Assembly: GCF_002234675.1 (NCBI RefSeq)
Contig: NC_019862.2
Location: 18,499,514 to 18,563,513, forward strand
DNA: 64,000 nucleotides
Direction: 5' to 3'
Source of the DNA: Oryzias latipes
Lineage: Eukaryota > Chordata > Actinopteri > Beloniformes > Adrianichthyidae
Shown: positions 1 through 12,723 of the stretch, in pieces
Layout: each line of letters begins with the position of its first letter
Numbering within the stretch: the first letter of the stretch is position 1
Notes under the pieces: model-generated
The model's input: only the letters and a program-made list of their open reading frames with translations
What the model was told of the DNA's origin: nothing
The model's database searches: none
Translations under genes and position numbers: made by a program

Positions 1-1735
1 AATAAAAAAAGAACCAATAAATAAAAAGTTGGAAACAGTAGGACATAGAACACTATCCAGGTAAAAAAAATAAATAAAAAAACTATTGAAGATCCATTGA
101 TCCATTTGCACTGCTACTACAGTGCAAATAGCCATTAAAAAGGCTGTACCTCTTACCTTAATAAATTAAATACTCCACATATTGTCAGTCTCATCAAGTC
201 TGAATGAAAAGTGGTAAAAAAAATAAGCAAATTATTTTTTTCTTTTTTAGTGTTTGAATCTCTTAAAACCCCACATGTCATGTTTACATGTATTTTTCCT
301 TCCTTAAAGATTTATTTTATCGCCAACACTCCACAGGTAAGTCATTTTTAAATGAATGAAGTGCAGGATAAATGACCAGGTATCATATAATACAGATAAA
401 TTACAACACTGAAAGAAAATTGGATTTAAATACAAATGTATGTTAAATACAGTAGCGACATCTCTAATAATTACTGATTTAAAACCATTTAAATCCATGT
501 TTTGAGACCAGTTTTCTGCACTTTTTTTTATTCCCGGTTATATAACAGTAACAGGTGGGCATGAAAGGGGAGCCCACAGGGACAGTATGATGGATGGATG
601 GAGGCCACGCTGATGCCAGCTTCTCTTTGAAAGGAAGAGGCAGCTGAAACAGACATTCCCCTCCCTTTAATTTGTGTGTGCTGAGGTTGCTACACTGCTT
701 TGGCAGGGGTGGCACAACCATCTGCATGGTCAGGATGGCGTTTATGTGTGCGCCTGGGGGAAGACGGGCCTGGATAGATTGGTGATTGAGTGTTCAAGGC
801 TGCCTGCGGTAAGTGAATGAAACACTGGTCCTGGCAGCACAACACACACACACACGCACGCACACACACACACGATGCTGAATGAATGACACATTAGGCT
901 ACAGTTGACCTGCTTGGAGACAGACTGGTCGCCATGTTTGTTTACAGCTTAGTCTATTTGTATACCAGCAGGCTGCTAGGCCTTTTTTTTTGGTAATCAT
1001 TCTCATAATTATGAGGGATAAAACTGTTCATTTCATTCTCTTGGATGTGTGCCTGCAGGGTTGTGTTCTAGTACTGGATTTGAACGGTGTGACAAGTGTG
1101 TGTATCAAGGAGCCCCTCCATCTCTGTCTCTTCCAAGACCTTTCATGGTAAATAAATATTCTTTTTATAAAGTAACGTTTTTTGTTGCAACACTAAAAGT
1201 GTATGTGGGTAACGAGTGCAGAACCAGAAAAAATGTTTCAAAAGATGCTTATTTTAGTTTGTGTTTAAATCTGTATTCCTTCAACAGTGAACTTGATGCT
1301 GAACTTAACCTAGAGAGTTTTCAGATAACAATGTAGACTGTTAAGAGTGCATCTCCAAAATAATTCCAAAGTGCCTACATTTAAAAAACAAAAACAGAAT
1401 CCAGTTTAATTTCTTTAGTTTGTTTAGCTGTTCTTAAAGAACAGATTAGACCACAGAACTTTTTAACAATTAAAGGAGGAAATGAGCACAACTGTCTTTT
1501 TTAAATGTGAAATACACTTTTTGTTGAAATAAAGAGACGGGTAAATTAGAAAATAAACATGTCCATGTTGTATGTTTTGCAAAGGTAACAGGGTAACTTG
1601 CTATGCAGTTTGCAAAGTTTTTGTATAAATCCTTGCATTAAAAAACTTGACATTTTGGTTTATTTGGGGTTCTAAGTTTTCATTGAAATGAATGCAAAAC
1701 TGTGAGGGTAATATGGGGTCTATTTATGCAAATGT
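1..1735. other. Gene-free AT-rich stretch
   Basis: I see no coding exon here. It holds A/T-rich tracts and a CA-type microsatellite at about 842-874. No transposon termini were recognised. Short open frames occur on both strands but have no recognisable domain. Confidence 0.6.
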
Positions 1736-1882
1736 TTAAAGACTAACTCTGATGGCAATAGTGTTTTTGGTGTTTCTAACATGTCCTTGTGCCATTTTCT
1801 CATGATGGATGACATATGTAAAGAAAATGAAGCTCAAAGTAGCATTCCTATTCCGCTCTATTCTAATGTACTCGACTAGATC

Positions 1883-2186
1883 AGGGGTCAGAATGCAACC
1901 TGAGGCTCTGAAGCAACATGCAGCTCTTTTCTCCCTGCATTGTGGCTCTTCAGGTTTTGCTGGTAAGAGTAATAAAAAAGTCAAAGTTGTTATTTGTAGA
2001 AAAATTATACACTGTTAAATTTAATAATTGTAAATATTTAAAAGCTATATTTTGTAAACAATATACTTAATGATCAGAAATCATGGTTCTAAAAATGAAA
2101 TGGGACTTTGCGGACCTTGCTGGGTTTCGGTCAGTAAGAAACTGGACCAAATGGCTCTTTTAGTGATAAAGCTTGCAGATCCCAAG
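1883..2186. mobile_element. Small hAT-type non-autonomous element
   Basis: The left end starts AGGGGTCAGAATGCAACC. The right end, read in reverse complement, starts CTTGGGATCTGCAAGC and continues into a segment matching AAAAGAGCCATTT, which is typical of hAT/Charlie-type termini. The flanking 8-mers are actagatc (1875-1882) and actatatc (2187-2194), a target duplication with one mismatch. It sits inside element X copy B, so it is the younger insertion. There is no internal coding capacity. Confidence 0.7.
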
Positions 2187-2538
2187 ACTATATCCATGTG
2201 CATCTTCGTTTTCCTCGTCCAAACTGGCACCTGGCTCAAAACTGTACGGCTTGCTTTTTGTTTTGTTTTGGGGGCTGTAAACTAGTGGGCGAGTATGTAA
2301 ACAGAGAGCTCTCAGCAATAGCTTCAAAAATTGTTTCAAATTAAAGGCAAAACCATTTTTTCTGTTATTGCTTTTTCCTGAATGTGTCTTTACCTGGGAT
2401 TGACTAAAATCGAAACTATAGAGACACTACTACATTAAGAAAAAAATGGGAGGAGATTTTTAAAGAAACTTTCACCTACATTCAAATCCTATTTATTCTG
2501 AAGACTTAACCTCAGAAATTTTAGGTGAGGGGAAAGGG

Positions 2539-2586
2539 GGGGTCGGGGTTGCTTTGCGCCAATGGTCGTGAAGCAACTGCGACCCC
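2539..2586. repeat. Short inverted repeat inside element X copy B
   Basis: The 16-nt arms at 2539-2554 and 2571-2586 match at 14 of 16 positions around a 16-nt loop. The corresponding segment seems to be missing from copy A. It is probably an internal palindrome of the transposon and not a host regulatory structure. Confidence 0.6.
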
Positions 2587-2703
2587 TACTACTGTCGCTC
2601 TGCAGAAATTAGAAAATGATTTTGGCTAAGAGCAGCATAATAATTATTTAATTTAGGGAATGCTTTTAAAATAGATCAAAAGATGATTGGAGTGGGTCTT
2701 TAA

Positions 2704-5700
2704 TTAACCAGCTTGAGTTAAAATACGTTACAGGTTCAATCCTGCAGATTTGGCATAGACTACAAGCATATTTTGAGCATTTACAGACAACCTCTTTAAG
2801 AAGGCCACTTTAGGTGGATGAGATGTTCTGAGGAAGATATGTTGCCTTTTTATCTTTCTTTTCATTTTTATTTTATTTTATTTTTACAAATGTTGGTCTT
2901 TCTTTGACAAGAGTCTTTCTTTGCCTCTCACCAATTAATCTTTAAAGATGCAATTTATTTGTCTACAAAGACATAAGATGGAACTAAAAATCTGCCAAGA
3001 CTGATCCCAGAAAATTTGTTTTTGCTTTGGTCCTTTTTTATAACCAAAATATAAGAAACACCAGGATCGAAAAACAGATTTATGTTGTCTACAAACTTAA
3101 AACAGTCAATTTGAGCACTTTTCTTACTGCTTGACTTCAATGTTTCTTTCATCTTTGCACCCTCTCTATTTCTCCTTTCACTTCTCTTTCAGAGACACAG
3201 AGAAACTGCAGAGCAGTAACAGCAACAGTATCTGCTGTAATCACACTTATCTGTCTGCAGGCTATTGACTCTGGTTAACTGAGACCTGCTGTGTGTGTCG
3301 GTTCTGTTTCTGTGTGTTTGGCTGTCTGAGGTTTACCTGCAATAGAAAGAAATTTAACTTCAGCAACAATTTTCTTTGATTTGACTTGCTTTTTTGTGTC
3401 TATGTCGTATGTAGACACTTGTAGAACTTCTTTGCAACTTTCTGTTAACTTTCTTCTGACTGGGAAACTGAAAAGATCAACACTGAAACCTGTTTAGCTG
3501 CTTTAAATACAAACATAAAAAGTTCCAGTTTCAACTTAATTTTTCACATCAAGGTGCAATAGACTAAACATATTATTTTTGTTGGCAGCAATCTCTTGTG
3601 TCTTTCTGTCTCTCTTACCTCCTCTCAGTCACCTTTCCACTGCTCCTTTCTGGATAACTCATCTTGCCCCTCACAGCTTCCTACCCGCCCTCCCTCTTCT
3701 CCTACCTGCCAGCTGCTGCTCAGGGCCTCCTGGCTCCTACAGTCCTCCCTCGGACAAAAGAATAGCTGAAACCCCAAAAAAAGAAAACAAAAAAGGAAAA
3801 TGAAAGACGACTATGAGCTCCTTTGTTCCCCACATCCCTCTGCATCATTACCTTGCTCCCTTCATGTTGTCTATCTCTTTGCCCCCGAGGGAGTCTCTGG
3901 AGACTCTGGTGCCGCTGTCTTGTCCAACTCCAATACATCTAAACTTCAAACAATGAGCAACCAAACTACAAGATTTAAAAAAAAAACCCTGAAACCCAAA
4001 AAGTCTTCCAAAGGAACATACTTTAAGAACCCGTTTTCTTTGTGACACTAGCTTCTAACCTCAAATCAAATCATTTTAGTGGGTTTCTTCAGCTACTTTC
4101 TTATTTTTTCCATCAATATCCAAACATTACAAATATTGCTTACATTTCTTGATGTAAAAGAATTAATATTTGATGATTTTAGTAACTAAAATCAGGTCAC
4201 TGATCATTTCAGTGACCTGATTTTAGTTTTGTCCTGCAGAGTATGAAAAGCTTAAAGGAGCTCTTTTAAATCGGTTTACCTTCTCCCCTATTGCTTTTAT
4301 TTATTTATTTGGTTTTTCAAAATGTATGAACTACTGTCCTTAAACTTTACCCCTACATTGCAAAAAACATAATAAAAAAATTTGTTAGTATAAATTACGC
4401 ACAACAGCTCTGTTTTTTTTCCTGTTTCTCCATCTTAATCAGGGGCAGATTTAATTTAACTGCCCAGTAATTGAAACACTTGTTCAACTTTGTTAAAATG
4501 ATGGAGATATTTAACATCGGGACAAGCCTGTTCAGCCTGTTTGAGACTGTGTGTAAGGCTGAAGATCCATCACCTCGTATGAATATGCTTGTTACATAAA
4601 CACTAAAGAAAGATTTTTAAATTATAGAAAAATCTTGAAATTCCTTGTCATTAGATGCTAAATTATTAAACGTTTTTCCCTAAATATGTCACATTTTGTG
4701 AATATACCCGGTCTTTGAAAAAAAAAAAGAATAAATAAATCAATAAATTAAATAATTCATATGTTTCAAAACTCTGTTTAAAAAGTAAAAGTTCCTAACC
4801 CTTTCTTTAAATTGATGGCTTTAATAGATATAATTTGGTAAAATTATACAATTGTTATCTTCTTTGACATACATAATTAACACTGTGATTTTTATTGTAT
4901 TGCAATCAGTTTCAGTCCCTTTCTGAGTGAACGTCTCTTATGTTCTCAGCCCTGACACATTCGAAAAGAGGTGGGTGTACTTCAGCTTTTCAGTGTTGTC
5001 ATGTTGCAGTTTCTCTCTGTCTATAGTTACAGAGTTCCTCTCAATAACCTATTGCCCTCAAGGACATTAATAATAAAGGAGGAACTAATTTTGAATTTGA
5101 CACCGAGGATTACTGGCCTTTAGCTTTACAAAATACCTCCTCCATCAATTATTAAGAGCAAATCCAATAAGGGAGCACAGGCTGCAAGAGCAAACCGTTG
5201 GAGGGGCAGAATGAAAGGCCGATGTGGAAACATACTGATTCATAAAGAGAAGAACAGGCGAGTAAAGGCAGTGCAAACAAGTACAGTAAAAGAAGTTTGT
5301 TTTTGAGTCCCATGGTGCTGAGATCATTTTTTGATAAACAAAGATGGGTGATGGGACTTGTAGGACCACACAGACTGGAAACTTAAGCTTCAACCTCCAG
5401 TTTGAAAAAGAAAACCAGATTATAACTGAATGTCTAAGCAAATATTTCTTGTAAAACTTTGATTTTACTTTTTTATCAGACAAATGTAGGAATACATATT
5501 GTTTGGCTTCTGACCTATAGTCTGTCTCAGGACTTTCAGACATATTTACATGTTATGTTGTTAAACTTTTAAAATATAAAGAAATGTGGCAGTTTTAAAA
5601 AGTCCTTTAAGACAAAACTTTCTTAATATTAAGTGTAAGTCATTTCTTAAAATATATATATACATATATAAATCTGATGGCAGTGGTTTTAAAAAGTGTT

Positions 5701-6198
5701 TGTGTAGAGGTATATAGGAAAAGCCATTTAAAGCTTACAGGTGTAAATTCGCTCTCCAACACCTATGATTGCCTGGTGATTACCAGATTGGGAAAACTGA
5801 GAGGCTCAAGGATCTATAAATGAAATAAGTATCAAATGTCACTTGGATTGACGTCTAAAATCAGATGTGGCATCAAATGGCTGCCTTATGGTACTCTATC
5901 CCTCTGCCTGGTCCATATCCAAGCACGCCTGACAAGGCATCCATTCAATCGGAGAACATCATCAAGATTTTAGCATATTGCTTAGATAGTTTCACTTTTT
6001 TTAGCCTGATTCTTGTCATCACATACCTTTGTTAATACTTTAACTAGTCTTTTTTTTTTTTTTGCTTTTTATTGTGGTTTAACTTTGTTTCTATTTGTCT
6101 CATAAGGACATGCATGGTTGTTTTGTAGATTGAATGTCAACTTTGGGTGTGTTCTGCCTTGGTGTTAGCTGGGCTAAGCACCAACCCTTCAACATATA
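2704..6198. other. Gene-free stretch, mostly unique-looking
   Basis: No exon or transposon was recognised apart from the hairpin at 4184-4228. Segments near 5040-5330 and 5740-5960 have balanced composition, no simple repeats and no similarity to other parts of the window. They could be conserved non-coding elements, but that cannot be tested here. The 132-codon minus-strand ORF at 5145-5543 has no recognisable features. Confidence 0.5.
4184..4228. repeat. Perfect 20-bp-arm hairpin
   Basis: The arms at 4184-4203 and 4209-4228 are exact reverse complements around a 5-nt loop, tcatt. The arm reads AACTAAAATCAGGTCACTGA. The stem is short for a microRNA precursor. It could be the remains of a small MITE or a templated inversion. 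No T-run follows that would mark a bacterial-type terminator. Confidence 0.85.
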
Positions 6199-7530
6199 GA
6201 GTGGAGGAAAAAAGTATTTGATCCTTTGCTGATTTTGTAGGTTTATCTACTTAAAAAGAAAATGACAGTCTGTCATCCTAATGGTAGGTTCATTTAAAAA
6301 GTGAAAGATAGAAAACCACTAAGAAAAATCAACTTATAATTTTTATAATTTACATAAACTTATTTGTGTTTATTGAGGGAAATTATTTCAAAGTATTTGA
6401 ACTTACTTGGCAGAAAGACTTGGTGGCAAAGCCCTTAAGCAGACGTTTCTTGTAGTTGATGAGCAGGTATCTGCACATATCCGGAGGAGTTTTGGTCCAC
6501 TCTTCTTTGGAAATGACTTCTAAACAAAGATTTGGTTTTCTTCTTCTTCATTGGTTTTCTATAGGTCCATAGACTGGCTGGGCCACTCCATCAGCCTTGC
6601 TTTGACTGTTTGTTTTGGGTCATTATCCTGTTGGAAGACCCATCTCCTGGTGGAAAGAAAGAGGTTCTCACTGAAGATTTGACATGGTTCCCATGGACAA
6701 GGTAAAGTAGTTCTATGCCCTGTGCAGGAAAACGCCTTCAAAGCATAATATTTCCACCTCTTCCTTCAAACACACAGGTTGAGTTGTTGCCAAAGAGCTC
6801 AATTGGTCTCATCTGACCACAGCACTTTCTCTCAGTCACTCTTGAAATCATGAAGATGTTCACTGGCAAACTTCATATGGGCTGGCACATGTGCCTTCTT
6901 AGGCAGTAGCATTTTGCAAACACTGCATGATGTTTAACCACTGCAGCATAAAGTATTACCAATGGTTTTCTTGGTGACTGTGGTTCCGGCTGCTTTGAAA
7001 TCATCAACTAACTCCTGCAGAGATGTTTTAGGTCGATTTCTCACTGTTCCCATGATCATGGAAACCCCAACAGGGGAGATCTTGTTTGGAGCCCCAGACC
7101 TGTAGGTGGATTGATGGTCATGTTCCACGAACAGTTGTCACCTTAATTTCTGAATTTCTTGCTGATGGTTCTGTAGTCCATTCTAGTCTTGTGCTGGTCT
7201 ACAATCTTCTCCCTTAAATCCACTGAAAGCTCTTTAGTCTTTCCCATGATAGAGAGTTTGCAGTCTGACTGACTGATTCTGTGAACAGGTGTCTTTCACA
7301 GGTGAATAATTCAAACAGGTGTCCTCAATTCAGGTTGATTGGGAGAGTCTGAGTGAACTAGAACTCTTAATAATTACAAGACGATTAAATACTTATTTAC
7401 TTCAATGAAATGCAAAAAAGTTGATATAATTTCAATAAAGCTGATTTCTTGATTTTCTCTTTTTGCAAAATTGACAAGACAAGACACATTTATTTTACTG
7501 TAGGGTTCAAATGTAAGTAAAGTCTATTAG
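6199..7530 (-). mobile_element. Decayed Tc1/mariner transposon
   Basis: A TA dinucleotide at 6197-6198 precedes a terminus reading GAGTGGAGGAAAAAAGTATT, close to the common fish Tc1 terminus ('agtggaggaaataagtatttgatcc'). The right terminus is eroded, with AAATACTTATTT-like sequence near 7385 and a further trace at about 7510-7530, so the right boundary is approximate. It encodes the transposase relic on the minus strand. Confidence 0.85.
6540..7128 (-). pseudogene. Tc1-like transposase pseudogene
   Basis: Two blocks are readable on the minus strand. The N-terminal block (7128-6934) looks like the helix-turn-helix DNA-binding half, with a run like [20 protein letters not shown]. The C-terminal block (6741-6559) contains [11 protein letters not shown], which matches the Tc1 motif around the second catalytic Asp of the DDE triad, followed by EWPSQSMDL. 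In family members this continues DLNPIEN; here the DNA goes straight from the DL codons into TAG, consistent with a deletion of about 7 bp that shifts the frame just before the final catalytic Glu. Because the blocks are in different frames and shorter than the usual roughly 340 residues, it is non-functional. Confidence 0.85.
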
Positions 7531-8598
7531 AAATTAAACTGTGAGGTCAAAACTCAAACAATTCAAGTTATAACAGGCAAATATCTGCTTGTTGAGCATC
7601 TTTAATTAATCAAAAATAGCCTTGATTTACCATTTTCTTAAAAAACTGAAAATGCTAAAGTGAGTTTATGGGGAGTTGTGTTTAACCTGGAAGTTTTTAA
7701 CCAACTTTACTTCTCTTTAAATAGCATGCCGCCCTTTCCTTCAATATCTGCCCCTACCAACTTCTCTGATGGTTGTGAAACTCCTTGAAGCAGCACACTG
7801 GAGAAGCTAAATGTGATCTGCATGGGACTGGTGCGTGAGTATGATGTGGTGTGAGGATTACTGGAGCTAATACCAGGTGTTAGAGGGCAATCACCCTACC
7901 TACACACACACACACACACACATACACAAAAAGGAACGCGTCACAGCTCGTCTCTAAGCACCTCAGCACACAGATAAAACAAACAACATCCAGGCATGAC
8001 CATGTGACTCAGTGTGCACGCCCACACAATCAGGTATGCACAAACACACACACGCTTTTGGGCTCGCAGAAACACATTTAAAGGGGAAAAACGTGTATAC
8101 ATCATCATCCGTTTGCATATACACACACACGCAGCACAGTACATTCACTGAACTGGATGGCTGCCTAAGCTGCTAATTACAGCTGTGTGTGTGAACTCTC
8201 ACTCTCACTGACGAAACAACCCAATATTAAAGACATGAGAGAGAAAGAGACAGAGAGAGGGTAGTTCCCCTTTAATCCATATTTAATGGCTTATTATGGT
8301 GCAGCTTGTGGTTGTGTTCTGCTTGTGTTTTCATTGCACTGCTTAAAAAGGATATTTACTTCTCTCTAAATAGTTTTTGTGAGTGAAAAGTGAGCATTTC
8401 TGGAGAGATACATCCTGTGACCTCAATGTCTTTAATGATCCTAAAAGTATCCAAAGATAGAAGAGCTCAAACACCTTTATAGACTTGAGTTGCAAAGAAA
8501 TTACTGATCTAAATTAAGATAATTAAAGTAAGCTTAAATCTTTATCACTGGAACTGTTCCCAGCAACACAAAATAACACACACTCTTTGAACTCTTAA
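7531..8598. other. Gene-free stretch with CA repeats
   Basis: It contains a CA microsatellite at about 7902-7925 and dispersed CA-rich sequence around 8040-8130. No exon or mobile-element end was recognised. Minus-strand ORFs at 7941-8148 come from CA-rich sequence read as Cys/Val repeats. Confidence 0.55.
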
Positions 8599-9420
8599 GC
8601 TACGTTCACACCACCTTCGGCAACGCTCGCTCAGGCAACCACTTCCATTAAAAAGTCTATGTTCATGCGCCTAAATGGTCTTCCGCGTTCAAAACTCATG
8701 TTCACTTTGGCAACTCTGCACTTGTATTCCCTCATTCCCCCACCCCCTCTATTTTTAATTTTTTCTGTTCCTCAAACCCCCCCCCCCCCCGTTTCACATT
8801 TTCCTTTCTCTCTTCCCTCTGTTTAAAGAAAAAATAAAATATACATTTAAAACATAAAATGTAACAAATAAATAAATAAAATAATTAACAAAAAAAGGGT
8901 TTTATACAAATATACACCCTGGTTATCTGATGATATAATACCTCTTTTTGTAATAGTAAAACTTGTCCGACGCAAAAGGCTTTCAGCTCTCGTCTGTTTG
9001 CTCAGTTGTTGGACTGAACAAGTTAGAAAAAAAACAAAAACAACTCGTGTTACCTGTTATCGGGCTTTGAGTGCAAAATGCATGTCTATTGAACTCGCTT
9101 TGAAAGCTAAACTCGGTCGACTGACTCGGATTTGGCAGTGACTTATGGAGCGTCTCTTTTAATTCACAGAAGTGCCAAGCATTTAAAAATGGATCAAATT
9201 GATTGGAATTTAGAATTGCGATTTGTGACCGGCTGGAATTACATGACACTAAGTCTTTCATATATTGTAATAGAGCTGTGAAAAAAAAGCCAGTGGCAAC
9301 TTTGATGTTTGCACAACTTCAACATTTCCCTCCAAACTTCTTCTAACTGTAGGTGGCGGGCATGCGCTAGGAAACTGTAGAAAAAGCCCCTACCGGCTTA
9401 TCCAGAGGGAACACCATGGG
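8599..9420. mobile_element. Harbinger-like non-autonomous element, copy 1
   Basis: It begins GCTACGTTCACACCACC directly after TTAA and is collinear with the sequence at 41909-42366. Shared blocks include AAGTCTATGTTCATG-like sequence near the left end, TTCAAAACTC, and ATGACACTAAGYCTTTCATATATTG in the right half. The left terminus resembles those at 48627 and 55721. It contains a 14-C homopolymer (8777-8790). The right end (about 9420) is set by where similarity to the other copy fades. No transposase is present; the superfamily is inferred from the TAA/TTA target and the GTTCACA terminus. Confidence 0.55.
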
Positions 9421-11521
9421 CATATATGCCAGTTCTTGAACATGTGTCAAATGTCTGTTGTGTACATGGCTTTGGACCATTTACGCAATGACATGAACTA
9501 ACTATCTGAAGCTGATAAAAGCAACACTTATCTTTTGTAAAGCGTTGCATATCAGCGCAAAGCTGCTTTTCCCTGCACCAGAATCCACTGGAATTATGTT
9601 AACTGCCTATACAGTCGAAGCTTCTAGTAATACAGAATGTCAACACTGGAGCCAAAGCTCTGCTGTTAAAGGGTTAATAATAACATTTGTGTATCTTGTC
9701 ATGGTGAGGAACACTTGATATGTTTGCATTTTAAATTTTCTGCCATCTTTTGTCTTTCTCTTAAAAGTTTCTGGTGCTTGTTTAAATTCAGCGCTTACTT
9801 TGGTGGATTAACATTCTCTTCGGTCACATGATAAGATCACTTTCTGGTTCCTCCCCACTTTCTGATTGGTTAACAGTGCTTTTAGTCACACCCTTGTGGC
9901 TATAGTGCTGTTCCTTCTCTTTTTGGAAACATTTGAAACAAAATTTATTACAAAGTGATTTTTTTCTCAGCATAGAAAAAAAATATATCCTGCAATGGAC
10001 AGTCTTGTGTAGAGATTTGTGTGTGCAGCAAAAATTTACGAACATTTGTGGATTTTTTTCAAACACGCAAGTATGTTTTTTATGCAGATTCTTAAGTTGT
10101 TTGTTTTGCAGAGGTGAAACAAGAACACGTTTCAAATATCTTGCTTCTGACTCAGCATCAAAGTCTTTGGAGATAAATCATGTGCATGACCATCAATCTA
10201 CACATGTGACTGAAGCAGTGACTTTGAAGTGTAGTCACATGCGTGACTTTCACGTTGTGTTTGTGTCACACACAGATGCACACCTACAATCTAATATTTA
10301 CCAACATACCGGTATTTCGGTGCCAGTTTTGTATGATAATGTTAGACTGTAAAGCACTTTTAGCCTTTGAAGAAGCAAGAATAGCTTTAATAAATAAATA
10401 TTAGTCATTTTGTTATGAGTGCTGTGGTCTGACAATTTTTTTTCTTGACAGGTCAAAATGACACTCAGGAGGAAAACGAGTCTGGCTTAAAGGCAAAGCA
10501 ATTGGTTATTGTGTCTCCTATGCATCTAGATTTGTTGTTTCTGTACAGGAGATACTGCATAGAAGAGATTGATTGACAAGATCAACAGCCAATCAGGACG
10601 CAGAACACAGTGCACTGTTTAAAAATGAAAAATAAAGTTGCACTGAAAAAAAAACCATGAATCAACGAAATGTGAAAGGTGATCCATAATATATTGGATC
10701 ACTGTACTGGTAAGAATTTATTACGTATGAGTGATGCTGTATGTTCCTCCTACACCACACTCTGGTAAGTTATTGTAAGTACTGGTCACTTACTGACCAC
10801 TGCTTGAATCCATAAGTACCCATGTAATAAACACACAAACTACTGTATTGCTGAATTTTTTCATTTATAACAGTAAGGCTGCACACAGGGAATATGGAAG
10901 GGGAGCACACTTATTCCATGAACATGATAACGGGCGCAGGACTTTTATCCAAAAACGAAAAATACCCCACACTTACTTAGTTTTGCGTGTTGTATATGTG
11001 CTCACTTCCACCTGTCGCCCGCAGAATGCTTGTATAAAAAAACATTGTGTGAATATTTTGCTCTCCGAGCAGTCCACAACTTTGACTTTTTCTGTGGGGC
11101 ATCTGTGTGCCCCTTACAGGTTTGGTCACTTTTCACTTTTCACATATTGCTGGATATGTGCTTTTCACTGAACAGCCCATATCCACCCCTAAGGGGAGTT
11201 GTGACTATGGCTAAAGTTGTAATACTGTAATAATTTGAGTTACCTGCCCTCAAACTTAGTTTATTATTTTTAAATGACTTTGTCAATGTTCTGATTATCT
11301 GCTAAATAAGTTTTTTTTGCTCTCCTTTAGGATAGGTTTGGCACTTAAGTGATCCAACCAAGCCTTCACCTTATCTCAGACCTATGAAAATTTACCAACT
11401 CTCCTGCTCCTTATCCTGTGGTCCTCCTCAGAACTATCTTATTTATTAGGAAAAACACGTTTCACTGTTTATGCACATTTTACAGGCTTTTGTTTAAATC
11501 TTACTGTCAACAAATCTTTCT
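9421..11521. other. Gene-free stretch with possible old repeats
   Basis: I see no supported gene. The sequence at about 10575-10625 resembles a dispersed fish repeat, but I cannot define its ends. Around 10870-11210 there are inverted-looking AATATGGAAGGGGAG / CATATCCACCCCTAAGG segments that may be ends of another decayed element. ORFs of 103-139 codons at 9824-10352 overlap on opposite strands and show no domain. Confidence 0.45.
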
Positions 11522-11579
11522 ACTTTTTTGCCGGCTCCCATAGGGGTCGGCACAGTTAATAATCTGCCTCCATCTAAAG

Positions 11580-12125
11580 CAGGAGAGGGCAAATTTTTGA
11601 CTCTTGGGCTACAAAGGGTTCTAGAACTTGAACAGATATGTGGCATCTTCTGGTAATCCGACTCATAAGAGAAAGAAATACCTTAATATCTGGGGAATAA
11701 TATGCTTGCATTTTAAATGAAAATTAATTGATAAGTTTTAAAGCAGAAGATTTTTGGGTTATTTTCAAAACTATGGCTTTTGTTCTCATTTATTTGCCAA
11801 TTGCACTGATGGGTTGATGTCTTTCAGGTTAAAACGTAAACTTAGATATATGTTTATATATATACGTTCATGTGGTGTTGAAATGATCGGAAAAATGAAA
11901 TCAGAAAGACAACAAAATCTTCCAAAAGCACATGAATGCAGAATAAATTTCTACACCTAAACAATCATTGGTGTCTTTAGCGTACCATTTATGGATACAT
12001 CAGAACTACAGGGGGGGGGGGGGAAGAAAAAGGCATATCAATATAATTTATTCAAGTTTAGCAGGAAAGATTAAATAGTTTAACTGGCCGCATATGGCCC
12101 CTGGGCCGCTGTTTGCCCACCCCTG
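11580..12125. mobile_element. hAT-type non-autonomous element inserted in the LINE
   Basis: The left end is CAGGAGAGGGCAAA and the right end is TTTGCCCACCCCTG, inverted repeats of hAT/Charlie type. The target duplication is atctaaag (11572-11579) and atctaagg (12126-12133), 7 of 8 identical. Internal sequence has no transposase. It contains a 13-G run at 12011-12023. The LINE sequence resumes at once on the right, which confirms the boundaries. Confidence 0.8.
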
Positions 12126-12723
12126 ATCTAAGGTTACCTTCTTCCTCCTCCTCACCTACACCAACTATCCTCATATACTTTTATTACATTGATGATTTTC
12201 CTCTTTAGTGTTCTTCTTGGCCTCTTTTCTGGTAGCTCCAACCTCAGCATCTTTTTACCAACACAATTACTGTCCCAGTTCATCACCTCTTTCTGTCAGC
12301 CTTAAGTACCTAAGGTCATCCACCTTCTTCACTTGTACCTTCACTGTTTCACTTTAGTCCCTCTCAGTTACACACAGATACTCTCTCTTGCTGCAACTGC
12401 TCTTCATTTCTCTACTTTCCAGAGCAAACCTCCACCTCCACCTGCTCTCACTACAGATCACAATGTCATCTTCAAATAGCTTGATCCACTGAGAAAGGTT
12501 CCTGTCTAACCTCATCTGCCAGTCTGTCCATCACCACCACAAACTAGAAGGATCTCAAAGCAGATCTTTGGTGCAGCCCTACTCCTCTGTTGCACCTATG
12601 GCACATCCCATCTCTGTCTAACATCTCTCTTACATGTTCTACACAACTTCACTACCTCCCCAGACCTTCTGACAAAAATCCCCAACTCCTCTTTTTGTAC
12701 ACTGTCATAGACTGTCTCCAGAT

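Larger units (their letters stand above)
1740..2699 (-). mobile_element. TTAA-flanked DNA element 'X', copy B, split by a hAT
   Basis: The ends are AGACTAACTC at the low side and GAGTGGGTCT at the high side. These are inverted repeats (AGACYNACTC), and each is flanked by TTAA (1736-1739 and 2700-2703). A diverged copy lies in the opposite orientation at 14577-15112; both share the segment reading GAGAGCTCTCTGTTTACA and the end segments. The TTAA target fits piggyBac or Kolobok-type elements, but no transposase is present, so it is non-autonomous and the superfamily is inferred. A hAT-type MITE interrupts it at 1883-2186, and the element's similarity to copy A resumes on both sides of that insertion. 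Confidence 0.7.

Noticed and set aside
4184-4228. microRNA precursor
   Set aside because: The 20-bp stem and 5-nt loop are too short for a typical pre-miRNA, and I recognise no known mature sequence.
5145-5543. 132-codon minus-strand ORF
   Set aside because: No domain, no start context or splice evidence, and composition is like the surrounding DNA; treated as chance.
9824-10352. Opposite-strand ORFs of 103 and 139 codons
   Set aside because: Low-complexity sequence, mutually overlapping on opposite strands, with no conserved motif.
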